The translations under genes and the position numbers were made by a program. The notes under the pieces were generated by a model. It had not been told where the DNA came from and searched no databases. It saw only the letters and a program-made list of their open reading frames with translations. 64,000 nucleotides of DNA from Candidatus Nitrosotenuis cloacae (GTDB lineage: Archaea > Thermoproteota > Nitrososphaeria > Nitrososphaerales > Nitrosopumilaceae). This document shows, piece after piece, positions 42,311-51,873 of the stretch. Location of the stretch: the NCBI RefSeq assembly GCF_026768455.1, contig NZ_JAPPVQ010000015.1, positions 102,192-166,191 on the forward strand, in the 5' to 3' direction. Each line of letters begins with the position of its first letter. Positions within the stretch are counted from its first letter, which is position 1.

Positions 42311-43612
42311 ATGTCTACAATCGCGCCAAAGTTCCGACTAAGCTATTTCATAAAGTCAATTCTAGACAACGGATTTTGGATTCTTGTACTGCTAACGCTC
42401 ATTGGTCTGCCTTTTGTGCAAGTCGTGCTGTTCTATCTGGAACTGCCAGTAATAGGCGGCAAACTGCTGGATCCATATCTTGCACTTACAATACTTGCCG
42501 ACCCCTCAAGGCAGATACCGCTGCTAAAGTCGTTCATTCAGACCGACTTTTTCAAGATGGCCGTCTTTCCGGGATTCGGGTTTGCAGCATTGCTGGCAGC
42601 AGGCACCATATTTGTTGAAAGAAAGATGCTTGCAAAGTTACAGCTTCGAGTCGGCCCGTTCTACTGCGGAAAGGTCGAGGGTATCTTACAGCTTATGAGT
42701 GACGGAATCAAACTACTATCTAAGGAAATTATCATCCCGGCAAAGGCTGACAAGCCGATATTCTGGGCAGCGCCCGTCTTGTTTGTGGCCACTGCAGCAG
42801 CATTCGTGTCTTTGATTCCGGCAGCAGGCGGCGGCTGGGTCGTAGCAGATGCAGACGTGGGCCTGCTTGCAGTCTTTGCAATTATTGGATTCTTCCCAGT
42901 CATTACGGTATTATCATCCTGGTCTGCAAACAGCAAATTCCCATTCATCGGAGGAATCAGGGCACTTCACCAGATGGTCTCATTTGAGATCCCGCTCATT
43001 CTATCCGTGCTGGGTGTTGTGATTCTTACGGGAACGCTAAACCTGACTGAGATAGCAGAAAGCCAGGATCCGTTCTGGTGGATAATATTTCTACCAATAG
43101 GCGCAATCGTCTTCTTTATCGCGATGCTTGCAGAGCTTGAGAGGATCCCATTCGATCTTCCAGAGGCTGAAAGCGAGATTGTCGCAGGATGGCTCACCGA
43201 GTTCTCCGGCATGATGTATGGATTGGTGCAGCTTGGCTCTTATCTCAAGCTGTACGCGTTTGCAGGACTGTTCGTAGTTTTATTCCTGGGTGGATGGAGC
43301 GGACCGAACATCTGGCCGCCGTTCCCAGAAGAGATAATCGAAAAGGGAATCGAGATTGGCCCAGTGACTGCCCACTTCCCAGGTCTACCACTGCTTGACC
43401 AGCAGATGCTCAATGATATACTGTGGTATGTCATTAAAGTAGTCGGCGTCATATTCTTCATACTTCTCCCGAGAGGTGTGTTCCCAAGAATCAGAATAGA
43501 TCTGCTCTTGCACATAGGTTGGTACAAGCTAATCGGTCTTGCGTTTGTTAACATCTTTATAGCACTCGGCTTGCTGTATGCCGGAGTGCTGGGTCCGGAG
43601 GGAATGTTGTAA
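42311..43612 (+). CDS. nuoH: Complex I subunit NuoH
   Basis: A 433-residue polytopic membrane protein at the junction of peripheral and membrane arms. FVERKMLAKLQLRVGPFYCGK, FIGGIRALHQMVSFEIPL and ELERIPFDLPEAESEIVAGW are the well-known NuoH loops with acidic residues lining the quinone tunnel. The N-terminal roughly 85 residues extend before the canonical first conserved helix. It begins directly after the nuoD stop. Confidence 0.95.
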   Translation: MSTIAPKFRLSYFIKSILDNGFWILVLLTLIGLPFVQVVLFYLELPVIGGKLLDPYLALTILADPSRQIPLLKSFIQTDFFKMAVFPGFGFAALLAAGTIFVERKMLAKLQLRVGPFYCGKVEGILQLMSDGIKLLSKEIIIPAKADKPIFWAAPVLFVATAAAFVSLIPAAGGGWVVADADVGLLAVFAIIGFFPVITVLSSWSANSKFPFIGGIRALHQMVSFEIPLILSVLGVVILTGTLNLTEIAESQDPFWWIIFLPIGAIVFFIAMLAELERIPFDLPEAESEIVAGWLTEFSGMMYGLVQLGSYLKLYAFAGLFVVLFLGGWSGPNIWPPFPEEIIEKGIEIGPVTAHFPGLPLLDQQMLNDILWYVIKVVGVIFFILLPRGVFPRIRIDLLLHIGWYKLIGLAFVNIFIALGLLYAGVLGPEGML

Positions 43613-43613
43613 A

Positions 43614-44111
43614 ATGGGAACTGCAACTGGAATCATCAAGGCATTGAACTCTGGAATCAAGCACCTAGCTGTAAAGAGATTCACACTGCGATATCCTGAA
43701 CAAAAACTAAAGTTTGTAGGTGACGGGTACCAATTCGACCCGACAACTGGCGTTGGAATTGCCGGATACAAGGGCAGACACATGCTGTTCCACGACAAGT
43801 GCACCGGATGCAACCTGTGTTCTATTGCATGCGAGGGAGTGGCAGAGGCAATCGCAATGGTGAAGGTACAGGAGGACTGGAAGCAGAACAAGAAGAGCAT
43901 CATGCCACAGATAGACTATGGCAAATGCGTCTTTTGCGGACTGTGTGTTGACGCATGCCCATTTTATGCACTATACATGACAAACGACTATGAATTATCG
44001 TCATTTTCTAAAGAGGGACTCATATACACGCCTGCCCAACTGCAGGTAAAGCCACACGTTCAGCAGGATGCAGAACTGATCTTCGGAGACAGGGGTGCTA
44101 CACATGGCTGA
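43614..44111 (+). CDS. nuoI: Complex I subunit NuoI (2x 4Fe-4S)
   Basis: A 165-residue ferredoxin-like subunit with two 4Fe-4S motifs, CTGCNLCSIACEG and CVFCGLCVDACPF. With NuoEFG absent, NuoI is the electron entry point visible here, plausibly receiving electrons from ferredoxin or another donor (inference). ATG at 43614, one base after the nuoH stop, is preferred to the in-frame start inside nuoH. Confidence 0.94.
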   Translation: MGTATGIIKALNSGIKHLAVKRFTLRYPEQKLKFVGDGYQFDPTTGVGIAGYKGRHMLFHDKCTGCNLCSIACEGVAEAIAMVKVQEDWKQNKKSIMPQIDYGKCVFCGLCVDACPFYALYMTNDYELSSFSKEGLIYTPAQLQVKPHVQQDAELIFGDRGATHG

Positions 44112-44616
44112 TGCGGTATTTCTAGCACTATCAATAATGACCATCGGCTCAGCAATAGCCGCCCTTGAGGTGCGCTCCCTGATCTACGGCTCTATTGCCC
44201 TGATGGGAACACTTGGCGGAATTGCCGGCTTTTTCTTGCTACTGGACTCGCCGTTTGTGGCAATGTTCCAGATTGCAGTGTATATCGGCTCAATCGCAGT
44301 ACTGATACTATTCACAGTCATGCTCGTAAGGCGACAACTCATCTTCATCAAAATTGAGGACAAGCGAAGAAGGTATGCCGGAATTGGCCTGATGCTGATA
44401 ATGATGGTCGGAATCGGCGCGGTGGTACTAAGCTCAGGAATAAAGACCATCACAACAGACGCGCCGCCTGTCGACTTTAGGGACATCGGCGGGGACTTTT
44501 TGATCTATTATTGGCCTGCATTGATACTTATGGGATTCATCTTGGCTGCATCAGTAATTGGTGCGCTGACGTTGGCTAGAAGGGAGGATGTAACAAATGA
44601 CCAACACGCTTCTTGA
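44104..44616 (+). CDS. nuoJ: Complex I subunit NuoJ
   Basis: A 170-residue membrane subunit with five helices. ALEVRSLIYGSIALMGTLGG and FQIAVYIGSIAVLILFTVML are the conserved NuoJ helices, including the pi-bulge region near the quinone channel. ATG at 44104 overlaps the nuoI stop by 8 bp; a GTG at 44095 is also in frame. It overlaps nuoK by 20 bp at its 3' end. Confidence 0.93.
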   Translation: MADAVFLALSIMTIGSAIAALEVRSLIYGSIALMGTLGGIAGFFLLLDSPFVAMFQIAVYIGSIAVLILFTVMLVRRQLIFIKIEDKRRRYAGIGLMLIMMVGIGAVVLSSGIKTITTDAPPVDFRDIGGDFLIYYWPALILMGFILAASVIGALTLARREDVTNDQHAS

Positions 44617-44902
44617 TTTCATGATCGTGTCAATTGCCTTGCTGGCAATTGGCATCTACGGAGTTTCTGTAAAGCGAAACGCAATCCGCATGCTCTTTGC
44701 AATTGAAATGATAGTAAACGCAGCAAACCTCAACTTGGTGGCATTTGCACGATTCCTACCTAGCAGCCACGGACAGACATTTGCACTGTTCTCAATTGCA
44801 ATCGCGGCAGCAGAGGTCGGAGTAGGACTTGCACTGATTATCGTCGCATATAGAATGTACAAGAACGTTGACATTGCAGAATTCAGGAGTTTGAAAGGAT
44901 AG
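44597..44902 (+). CDS. nuoK: Complex I subunit NuoK
   Basis: A 101-residue, three-helix subunit. FAIEMIVNAANLNLVAFA and AIAAAEVGVGLALIIVAYR carry the two membrane glutamates typical of NuoK, part of the proton pathway. It starts inside the end of nuoJ and its stop overlaps the nuoM GTG by one base (TAGTG), showing tight coupling. Confidence 0.95.
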   Translation: MTNTLLDFMIVSIALLAIGIYGVSVKRNAIRMLFAIEMIVNAANLNLVAFARFLPSSHGQTFALFSIAIAAAEVGVGLALIIVAYRMYKNVDIAEFRSLKG

Positions 44903-46470
44903 TGGAATACGCATTACTTCAGGCAGTCTTCCTGCCTTTGTTACTGGCGCCAGTAGCTTATATCATCGGAAGAAAGATGGGGGCAAATCCTGCGACATGG
45001 TTCACATTCGGACTTTTGGCATACTGCACGTTCTTGGTAATCTACGTCTCACTGCAGGGAAGCTATGAAGAGCATTACGCGTGGACACAGTTCTTTGGCG
45101 AATTCGGCTTCAAGCTGGACGGCCTTGCAATTCCGTTTGCAATCATCATCTATGTGCTTAGCACGATTCTTGCGCTGTACTCCAAACCGTACATGATACA
45201 CAAATTCAAGGAAATGTACGAGGAGCACGTCCACGGAAACGCGTCCGGCTCACACGGCGAGACGGCACTGGTGGAGTCCGAGGGACTGACACAATACGTA
45301 AAGCACCAGTCAGGAGTCTACTTTGCGTTATACCTTGTATTTGCAATGGGGATGCTTGGGACAATACTTGCAACCAATCTAATCGAGTTCTACGTCTTCT
45401 TTGAGGTCATGCTGATTCCTGGTTTCTTCCTAGTCGCATTCTGGGGTGACGGGCCAAGACGAAGAATATCACTGATGTTCCTTTTCTGGACCCACGTAGG
45501 CGCAGTCGTCCTGCTGTTGGGATTTCTGACAATCGGCCTCCACGTTGGAAGCTTTGACTTTGCCGCAATCCAGGAATCAAAGATCCCACAGGACCTGGTG
45601 ATGCTTGCTGCAGTAGCTATTGTTCTGGGACTGGGGGTAAAGCTTGCGGCGTTTATGTTCCATATCTGGCTGCCATACGTCCACGGCGCGGCACCGACGC
45701 CGATCAGCGCACTGCTGTCGCCTGCAATGATCGGAATTGGTGCATACGGAATATTCAGACTTGTAGTGGAATTCCTTCCAAATGCATACGCCGACATGGC
45801 AATCTGGCTGCACATCTGGGGACTTGTCACCATGATATATGGCGGGGCAATGGCGCTGATGCAGGACGACGTAAAGCGAATGCTTGCATATTCTAGCGTA
45901 TCACAAATGGGATACATCCTGTTTGGTATCGGATCTTACTCTACACTCGGACTTGCGGGGGCCGAGTTCATGTATGTGACTCACGGCTTGGGCAAGGCAC
46001 TTCTCTTCATGTCCGCAGGAATACTGATTGTACAGTGCGGAACAAGAAGCATGACAAAGCTTGGCGGACTGGCAGGGAAGATGCCGATCACTGCAGTCTG
46101 CGCAGTGATAGGTGCGCTCACAATAGCGGGAGTTCCACCGACCAGCGGATTCATGGGAGAATGGACCTTGTTTGCAGGCGCGCTGGACACGGCAATTATT
46201 CAAGGAGAAGAGACCGGCTCAGTCTTAAGATACGTCATATTCGGGCTGGGACTTGTCGCAACAGTGCTTACAATGTCGTACATGCTGTGGATGCTAAAAC
46301 GAGTCTTCTTTGGCAAGCTGCCTGAGCACCTGTCTCACGTAAAGGAGGCAAGCTGGTACATGACTGCGCCGATGATGGTGCTTGCAGGATTTACTATTGT
46401 GGTGGGACTATACCCTGACATCTTCTTTAACGATATTATTCCGTACATGAAGGGAGTGCTTGGTGCGTAA
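44902..46470 (+). CDS. nuoM: Complex I antiporter-like subunit NuoM
   Basis: A 522-residue Mrp-type antiporter-like subunit with about fourteen helices. It shows FEVMLIPGFFLVAFWG (conserved Glu in TM5), the discontinuous helix region KLAAFMFHIWLPYVHGAAPTP, and DDVKRMLAYSSVSQMGYI. A hydrophilic, His-rich insert of about 35 residues (near 95-135) lies between early helices, on the side predicted to be soluble. GTG start at 44902. nuoM precedes nuoL here, reversing the common L-M order. Confidence 0.94.
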   Translation: MEYALLQAVFLPLLLAPVAYIIGRKMGANPATWFTFGLLAYCTFLVIYVSLQGSYEEHYAWTQFFGEFGFKLDGLAIPFAIIIYVLSTILALYSKPYMIHKFKEMYEEHVHGNASGSHGETALVESEGLTQYVKHQSGVYFALYLVFAMGMLGTILATNLIEFYVFFEVMLIPGFFLVAFWGDGPRRRISLMFLFWTHVGAVVLLLGFLTIGLHVGSFDFAAIQESKIPQDLVMLAAVAIVLGLGVKLAAFMFHIWLPYVHGAAPTPISALLSPAMIGIGAYGIFRLVVEFLPNAYADMAIWLHIWGLVTMIYGGAMALMQDDVKRMLAYSSVSQMGYILFGIGSYSTLGLAGAEFMYVTHGLGKALLFMSAGILIVQCGTRSMTKLGGLAGKMPITAVCAVIGALTIAGVPPTSGFMGEWTLFAGALDTAIIQGEETGSVLRYVIFGLGLVATVLTMSYMLWMLKRVFFGKLPEHLSHVKEASWYMTAPMMVLAGFTIVVGLYPDIFFNDIIPYMKGVLGA

Positions 46471-48551
46471 TGGTGGAAACGGGCATGATGGGTATGGCAT
46501 TTGACTTTGGCGCAATGCATGCATGGCTTGTATGGATACTGCCGTTTGTAGCGGCACTGATCATACCTGCAGTGGGCAAGGTCTCCAAGAAGGCAACTGC
46601 CGGAGTGGCAGTGGGCTTTGCACTGATGAGCGCAATCTCTGCGGCAACTCTGCTGCCTGGAGCACTAGAGTCGCACGAGATACACGACCAAGTCAACTGG
46701 ATCTCTTCAATTGGAATAAAGGCAGGAGTACTTGCGGATCCGCTTGCAGTAATAATGGCAAACGTGGTGGGCTGGATTGCGTTCCTAATCATGGTGTATA
46801 GCACGGGCTACATGAAAGGCGACAAGGATATAGTCCGCTTCTGGTTCTGGATGACGTTCTTCATAGGCTCCATGCAGATAATCGTCCTCTCAGACAACCT
46901 GCTAATGATGTTCTTTGGATGGGAAGGAGTGGGACTTGCATCATATGCATTAATTGGATTCTGGTACCGAGACAAGGACAAAGACCATGTCGGCGTCAAG
47001 GGCCGCACAGTGCTAGGACTTGCCGACTATTACTCTCCGACACACGCGGGAATGAAGGCGTTCATCATGACAAAGGTGGGTGACATTATGATGCTTGCAG
47101 GAATGTTCCTCATATTCGCATTTGCAGGTACCTTTGGATTTAGGGAACTTATGCATGAGACTGCTTGGGCAGGCGAGATGCAGGCCCAAGGACTGCTGGT
47201 ACCTGCAGCAATACTGCTGTTTGGAGGCGCAATAGGCAAATCGGCACAATTCCCGCTAAACGAGTGGCTGCTTGAGGCAATGACTGGCCCTACAGCAGTG
47301 TCTGCATTGATTCACGCGGCAACAATGGTAAAGGCAGGAGTATTTCTAGTTGCAAGACTTGGGCCACTCTTCTTTGCGCTTGGTGCGGCTGGATTCCTAG
47401 TTGACGACTTTTTCATGATAATCGCATGGGTTGGAGCAATCACCGCGCTATTGCTTGCTACGCAGGGGATGGTCAACACCGAGATCAAAAAGGTACTTGC
47501 ATACTCTACTGGATCTCAGATTGGCTACATGATGATGGCACTAGGTGTCGCAGGATTGTCGCACCAGTTCGTTGACGGATATACTGCAGGATTCTTCCAT
47601 CTCATTTCTCATGCAATGTTCAAGGCGTCGCTTTTCATGGCGGCAGGCTCGCTGCTGCATACTGTGGGTTCTAGATTCATGACTGACATGGGCGGACTGC
47701 GCAAGCACATGAAAAAGACGTACGCGTTCATGTGGGCCGCAGGGCTTGGACTGATGGGAGCACCGTTTATCACTACAGGATTTTGGAGCAAGGATGCGAT
47801 ATTTGCGGCAGTGTACGAGTCTGGCAACATGTGGGCTTTACCGTTATTTGCCATAGCAGTACTTACTGCGATAATCACGGCGTTTTACACCACAAGGATG
47901 ATCGGAATGGTCTTCTTTGGCGACAAGAGCAAACACATCGAGCACATGGAAAAGGACGGACACCACGTCCACGAGGCGCCAATGTCGATGTGGATTCCGT
48001 ACGGAATACTTGCGGCACTGACAATCGGAATCGGAGTTGTAGGACTTACGGCAGAGCACAGCATCCACGAGCTATTCACAGAGTACCTTGCACACACGTT
48101 CCACATAGAATCAGCACACGAGGTAGTGAAGAGCTCTGAGATGCCGGCATTCCTTGAGGGAATAAACCCGGTAGCATTGATGGCGTCCCTTGCGGCGTTT
48201 GGAATCGGAATCACCCTGGGATATGTCTTCTATATTGGAAGATTTGTGGATCCGGCAAAGGTTGTGAACTCTAATCTCTTCTTTTACTCTATTCACAAGG
48301 TTATGCTAAACAGATGGTACCTCAATGCAATTGTATACTGGTGCTTTGTAGTCGCACCGTTGTGGATTGCAAGGGGAGTTTGGAGGTACTTTGAAAAGAC
48401 GGCAATCGATACCGGTATGAACATCGGAATCGAAAAGGCGGTTGGCTGGGGGGCCAAAGTTGTACAGGGAACCCAGACAGGCGTGGCCCAGTCGTATCTG
48501 TATGTATTTGGAGCAGGAATCCTATTTTTGGTCCTGATATTGTTCATCTAG
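46470..48551 (+). CDS. nuoL: Complex I antiporter-like subunit NuoL
   Basis: A 693-residue subunit with about sixteen helices and the long lateral-helix C-terminus. FFGWEGVGLASYALIGFWY, AQFPLNEWLLEAMTGPTAVSALIHAATMV and KKVLAYSTGSQIGYMMMALG are NuoL signatures. A His-rich loop (HIEHMEKDGHHVHEAP) lies near residue 490. The ATG overlaps the nuoM stop (TAATG at 46468-46472). It should drive the distal proton channel. Confidence 0.95.
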   Translation: MVETGMMGMAFDFGAMHAWLVWILPFVAALIIPAVGKVSKKATAGVAVGFALMSAISAATLLPGALESHEIHDQVNWISSIGIKAGVLADPLAVIMANVVGWIAFLIMVYSTGYMKGDKDIVRFWFWMTFFIGSMQIIVLSDNLLMMFFGWEGVGLASYALIGFWYRDKDKDHVGVKGRTVLGLADYYSPTHAGMKAFIMTKVGDIMMLAGMFLIFAFAGTFGFRELMHETAWAGEMQAQGLLVPAAILLFGGAIGKSAQFPLNEWLLEAMTGPTAVSALIHAATMVKAGVFLVARLGPLFFALGAAGFLVDDFFMIIAWVGAITALLLATQGMVNTEIKKVLAYSTGSQIGYMMMALGVAGLSHQFVDGYTAGFFHLISHAMFKASLFMAAGSLLHTVGSRFMTDMGGLRKHMKKTYAFMWAAGLGLMGAPFITTGFWSKDAIFAAVYESGNMWALPLFAIAVLTAIITAFYTTRMIGMVFFGDKSKHIEHMEKDGHHVHEAPMSMWIPYGILAALTIGIGVVGLTAEHSIHELFTEYLAHTFHIESAHEVVKSSEMPAFLEGINPVALMASLAAFGIGITLGYVFYIGRFVDPAKVVNSNLFFYSIHKVMLNRWYLNAIVYWCFVVAPLWIARGVWRYFEKTAIDTGMNIGIEKAVGWGAKVVQGTQTGVAQSYLYVFGAGILFLVLILFI

Positions 48552-48561
48552 GTGATATGGT

Positions 48562-50049
48562 ATGATAGAGATTACTTCTACACCAATCATACTGATTGCA
48601 ATACTTGGCACTATCGGCATGCTGCTTCCTATAATCAGCATTGCAAGAAAGGACAAGGGCTCAAACACGCTATACGCCGCGATTGCATTTGGCGCACTCA
48701 TCGCATCAATTGGATATGTCGTATATGAAACGGTAACCAACCAGCTGCCACCTGCGGCAATATTCTCAGGGGATGTTCTGTCTAACGACTCATTTAGCGG
48801 CCTATTTGCAATCGCAATGCTTATTGTCTCAATAATGACAACAGTGGGTTCCTTCAGCTTTATGCGAAACCAGTCGCATCACGCAGTCTACTATTCCATG
48901 ATATTGCTCTCCACGATTGGTATGGTGCTAGTTGCGTACTCGACGGATCTTGTGATGCTGTTTGTGGCATGGGAGCTGATGAGCATTCCGACATACGTTC
49001 TTGCAGGATTTATGAAAAAGAATCCAAGCTCAAACGAGGCGGCGCTCAAGTACTTTTTGTTTGGTGCAGTGTCTTCTGCCATTATAATTTACGGAATCTC
49101 GCTTGTGTACGGGCTGACTGGCTCTACTAACATTGGAGAAGTGATAACAGGGCTTTCCACACTCGACCCGTCGCTCATGCCGCTAGGACTGCTTGCGGTA
49201 GGAATGTTCATCGCAGGATTTGGATTCAAGATGGGATTGGTACCGTTCCACATGTGGCTGCCAGACACATACGAGGGGGCACCGCCTACCATCACGGCAC
49301 TGCTTGCTGCAGGAACCAAGAAGGCGGGATTTGCCGCAGCTTTGCGTGTTGTGATAATGGGAACTGTGGCGCTCAACTTGGACTGGACATTTGCACTTGG
49401 AATCATTGCAATAATGACTATGACTGTGGGAAACATTGCCGCAATCATGCAGAAGAACATCTCAAGGATGCTTGCGTATTCCAGCATTGGTCACGCAGGA
49501 TACATCCTGATTGGGCTGGCAGTGGCACCGTTTACGCCAATGGGACTTCAGGGCTCGCTGTTCCACATACTGAACCACGCAGTGATGAAGGGGGCAGCGT
49601 TCATCGCAATTGCCGGAATTGTAGTCACGCTTGGAGTGACTAACATCGACAAGCTAAAGGGCCTTGGAAGAAAGATGCCAATTACGGCAGTGGGACTTGT
49701 GGTGTCGCTTTTGGCGCTTGCAGGAGTTCCTCCTACTGCAGGATTCTGGAGTAAATTGATGCTGTTTGGCGCAGCCTTGGACTCTGGCGTCCCAGGATGG
49801 GCTGGCTGGCTTGCAATAGCAGGTGTACTAAACTCGGCGCTCTCTGTGGCATACTATGGTTGGATAATACGAAAGATGTACTTTGAGGGAGAGACGGAAA
49901 AGCGGGTCAAGGAACCAAGATCAATTGTGGCAGTGATGATATTTTCTGTGATATTCCTAGTTGCAATAGGAGTCTATCCGGACCCGATTATCGAGTTTGC
50001 AAGCAATGCGGCGCCGTCACTGGAATCTGCACTTACAATTTCAAAGTAG
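48562..50049 (+). CDS. nuoN: Complex I antiporter-like subunit NuoN
   Basis: A 495-residue antiporter-like subunit with fourteen helices. FVAWELMSIPTYVLAGFMKK, GLVPFHMWLPDTYEGAPPT and NISRMLAYSSIGHAGYILIGL are the conserved elements. A GGTGAT motif lies five bases before the ATG. It ends the nuoABCDHIJKMLN operon; subunits E, F and G are not in the cluster. Its last 17 bases overlap the convergent prenyl-synthase gene. Confidence 0.95.
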   Translation: MIEITSTPIILIAILGTIGMLLPIISIARKDKGSNTLYAAIAFGALIASIGYVVYETVTNQLPPAAIFSGDVLSNDSFSGLFAIAMLIVSIMTTVGSFSFMRNQSHHAVYYSMILLSTIGMVLVAYSTDLVMLFVAWELMSIPTYVLAGFMKKNPSSNEAALKYFLFGAVSSAIIIYGISLVYGLTGSTNIGEVITGLSTLDPSLMPLGLLAVGMFIAGFGFKMGLVPFHMWLPDTYEGAPPTITALLAAGTKKAGFAAALRVVIMGTVALNLDWTFALGIIAIMTMTVGNIAAIMQKNISRMLAYSSIGHAGYILIGLAVAPFTPMGLQGSLFHILNHAVMKGAAFIAIAGIVVTLGVTNIDKLKGLGRKMPITAVGLVVSLLALAGVPPTAGFWSKLMLFGAALDSGVPGWAGWLAIAGVLNSALSVAYYGWIIRKMYFEGETEKRVKEPRSIVAVMIFSVIFLVAIGVYPDPIIEFASNAAPSLESALTISK

Positions 50050-50884
50050 TCAGCTTTAGAAGATACTCTAGATGCGATTTTGCATCATTGTCTGGGACTA
50101 TTCTCAGGCTGGATGTTGCCTTGCTTGCATAATCCTTTAGCATCTTTTCCATGTGGTTGAAGACGTCTCGTGGGTCCGAGCTTCGTTTTACCAGCAAGTT
50201 AAAGAGCTTGTCCTCGTTCTTCCAGTCGATTAGGTCGTCACGTATCTGGTATGCGATCCCGATGTTTCGCCCGTATTCGGACAGCGCGATTATCTGGTCC
50301 TCGTTTCCGTTTCCCAGTATGGCGCCAAGCCTTGCCGCCGTCTCAAACGCGGTTGCAGTCTTGTATTCGATCACCTTCAGATAGTCGTCAAATGTGAGGT
50401 CCTGGCTTGTCTCAAGGCGCGTCTCTAGCACCTCGCCTTCGCTCATTAGCATAGCAGTGTTTGCAAGGTCTTTTGTTATTCTTGCGTTGTCAAGCCTTGA
50501 TGATATGTTGAGTATAAGTCCAAGAACGAAGTCGCCTGTAAGGATGCTCGTGTTGTACCCATACTTGATGTGGAACGGGTCCTTGTGCCTCCTTGAGGTC
50601 TCATTGTCGATTATGTCGTCGTGGATCACCGATTCCGTATGCAGGAATTCCACTGCGCATCCTGCTACAAAAGCCCGCTGGTCCACCTTTCCGACGCATT
50701 CTGCTGCCAAAAGGAGGATGAGCGGCCTGATTCTCTTTCCGCCCTCGATTGCGTACATCAGGGGCTGCATGAACTCTGATTTTGAGTAAAGTGTAAGTTC
50801 GGATTCAAGGGCTGCGTCAATTTTTGAAATGTATTCTTTGTAATTTTCAAGGAGTGGGTTGATTTTGAGATTTTTTCGATCCAA
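50033..50884 (-). CDS. Polyprenyl diphosphate synthase (GGPP/FPP synthase type)
   Basis: A 283-residue trans-prenyltransferase. GGKRIRPLILLLAAE with IPP-contacting residues, the first Asp-rich motif in HDDIIDNE (DDIID), and a second in YQIRDDLIDWKNED (DDLID) are seen. It condenses IPP with allylic diphosphates to make the C15-C20 (or longer) chains used for archaeal ether lipids or dolichol. Chain length cannot be determined by eye. The start is TTG at 50884. It overlaps nuoN's 3' end by 17 bp. Confidence 0.93.
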   Translation of the reverse strand: MDRKNLKINPLLENYKEYISKIDAALESELTLYSKSEFMQPLMYAIEGGKRIRPLILLLAAECVGKVDQRAFVAGCAVEFLHTESVIHDDIIDNETSRRHKDPFHIKYGYNTSILTGDFVLGLILNISSRLDNARITKDLANTAMLMSEGEVLETRLETSQDLTFDDYLKVIEYKTATAFETAARLGAILGNGNEDQIIALSEYGRNIGIAYQIRDDLIDWKNEDKLFNLLVKRSSDPRDVFNHMEKMLKDYASKATSSLRIVPDNDAKSHLEYLLKLTTLKL

Positions 50885-50965
50885 AAATTACTCGAGGATC
50901 CTTTTGCTTGTGAGTATTAATAGTTTGTAGGCATTTTCGGCAAGTTTTCACATGATGTGATAAGG

Positions 50966-51041
50966 TGCTCCCGCCGGGATTTGGACCCGGGATCTCCGCC
51001 TTGAAAGGGCGACATGCTTGACCGGACTACACCACAGGAGC
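50966..51041 (-). tRNA. tRNA-Glu (TTC)
   Basis: The reverse strand folds with acceptor GCTCCTG/CGGGAGC (one T-G pair), anticodon stem TCGCC/GGCGG, loop CTTTCAA (anticodon TTC, Glu), T arm CCGGG-TCCAAAT-CCCGG, discriminator A. A minus-strand TATA-like ATTTTAA is about 28 bp upstream. Confidence 0.94.
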
Positions 51042-51120
51042 CCGCTTGCATCGACGTCCTGAGACCTTAAAATCTTTTGGAACATGAAAGATTTTTTTAT
51101 CGGCATGGAATTGGTATTAC

Positions 51121-51768
51121 ATGAACTCTCTTTCAAAAAAAATTGACGATATTATCGAGCAAAAAAGCTTGCTAAAGCACCCGTTCTACCAAATGTGGAG
51201 TGATGGAAAATTATCTTCAGAATCGCTTGCAGGATATTCTAAGGAATATTTCCAAATGGTAAGGGCAGTTCCGTCCTTTGTGGGCCAGATTGCCAAATTT
51301 GCACCAAGTTCGATGATTGACGAAATCACCGCAAACCAGCAAGAAGAGGCAGAGCATCTGGAGCCGTGGGTAAGATTTGCAGTCTCGCTTGGTGTGGATG
51401 GAAGTGACGTATCAGAATATGCCGGACTTGAAAAGACGCAAAATGCAGTATCTGAATTATCGAGCCTGATGGTCTCACTTGAAGAGGGAGCTGCGGCAAT
51501 GTATGCGTTTGAGAAGGAGATTCCAAAGATATCGCACACAAAGCTGGAGGGACTGGAAAAGTTCTACGGCATAACTGCGGATGATGCAACTGAATACTTT
51601 AGGCTGCACATGGAGGCGGACATTCGACACGCTGCCACGTGGGCAAACATACTGGATGGCATACCTGAAGAAAGACACGCAGAGCTGATTAGAGTCGCGG
51701 AGAGATCACTTGATGCACAGAACCACCTGCTTGACAGCTGCTACGAGAGCTACTGCCAATCTTCATAA
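51121..51768 (+). CDS. CADD/PqqC/TenA-like haem-oxygenase-fold protein
   Basis: A 215-residue all-helical protein of the TenA/PqqC superfamily, closest in pattern to CADD. Candidate diiron ligands are E75/E76-H79 (EEAEHLEPW), a Glu near 131-133 (YAFEKEIP), and H163-D167-H170 in LHMEADIRHAATW. CADD-type proteins make p-aminobenzoate for folate by consuming their own Tyr side chain, and Tyr39 and Tyr43 are positioned early in the fold. The ATG lies about 24 bp after a TATA-like TTTTTTTAT. A folate/pterin role is inference from the family. Confidence 0.8.
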   Translation: MNSLSKKIDDIIEQKSLLKHPFYQMWSDGKLSSESLAGYSKEYFQMVRAVPSFVGQIAKFAPSSMIDEITANQQEEAEHLEPWVRFAVSLGVDGSDVSEYAGLEKTQNAVSELSSLMVSLEEGAAAMYAFEKEIPKISHTKLEGLEKFYGITADDATEYFRLHMEADIRHAATWANILDGIPEERHAELIRVAERSLDAQNHLLDSCYESYCQSS

Positions 51769-51799
51769 CTTTTATACCAAAAGGAAATCTGTTTTTGCA

Positions 51800-51873
51800 G
51801 GGCCCATAACTCAGCTTGGTAGAGTAACCGGCTCATAACCGGTGAGCCAAGGGATCGAAGCCCTTTGGGCCCA
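51800..51873 (+). tRNA. tRNA with CAT anticodon (elongator Met or Ile2)
   Basis: Acceptor GGGCCCA/TGGGCCC, anticodon stem ACCGG/CCGGT, loop CTCATAA (anticodon CAT), T arm AAGGG-ATCGAAG-CCCTT, discriminator A. The anticodon stem lacks the three G-C pairs of initiator tRNA, so this is elongator Met or the lysidine/agmatidine-type Ile2. A TATA-like ACTTTTATA is about 26 bp upstream. The last 12 bases are part of a direct repeat copied at 52487-52510. Confidence 0.9.
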
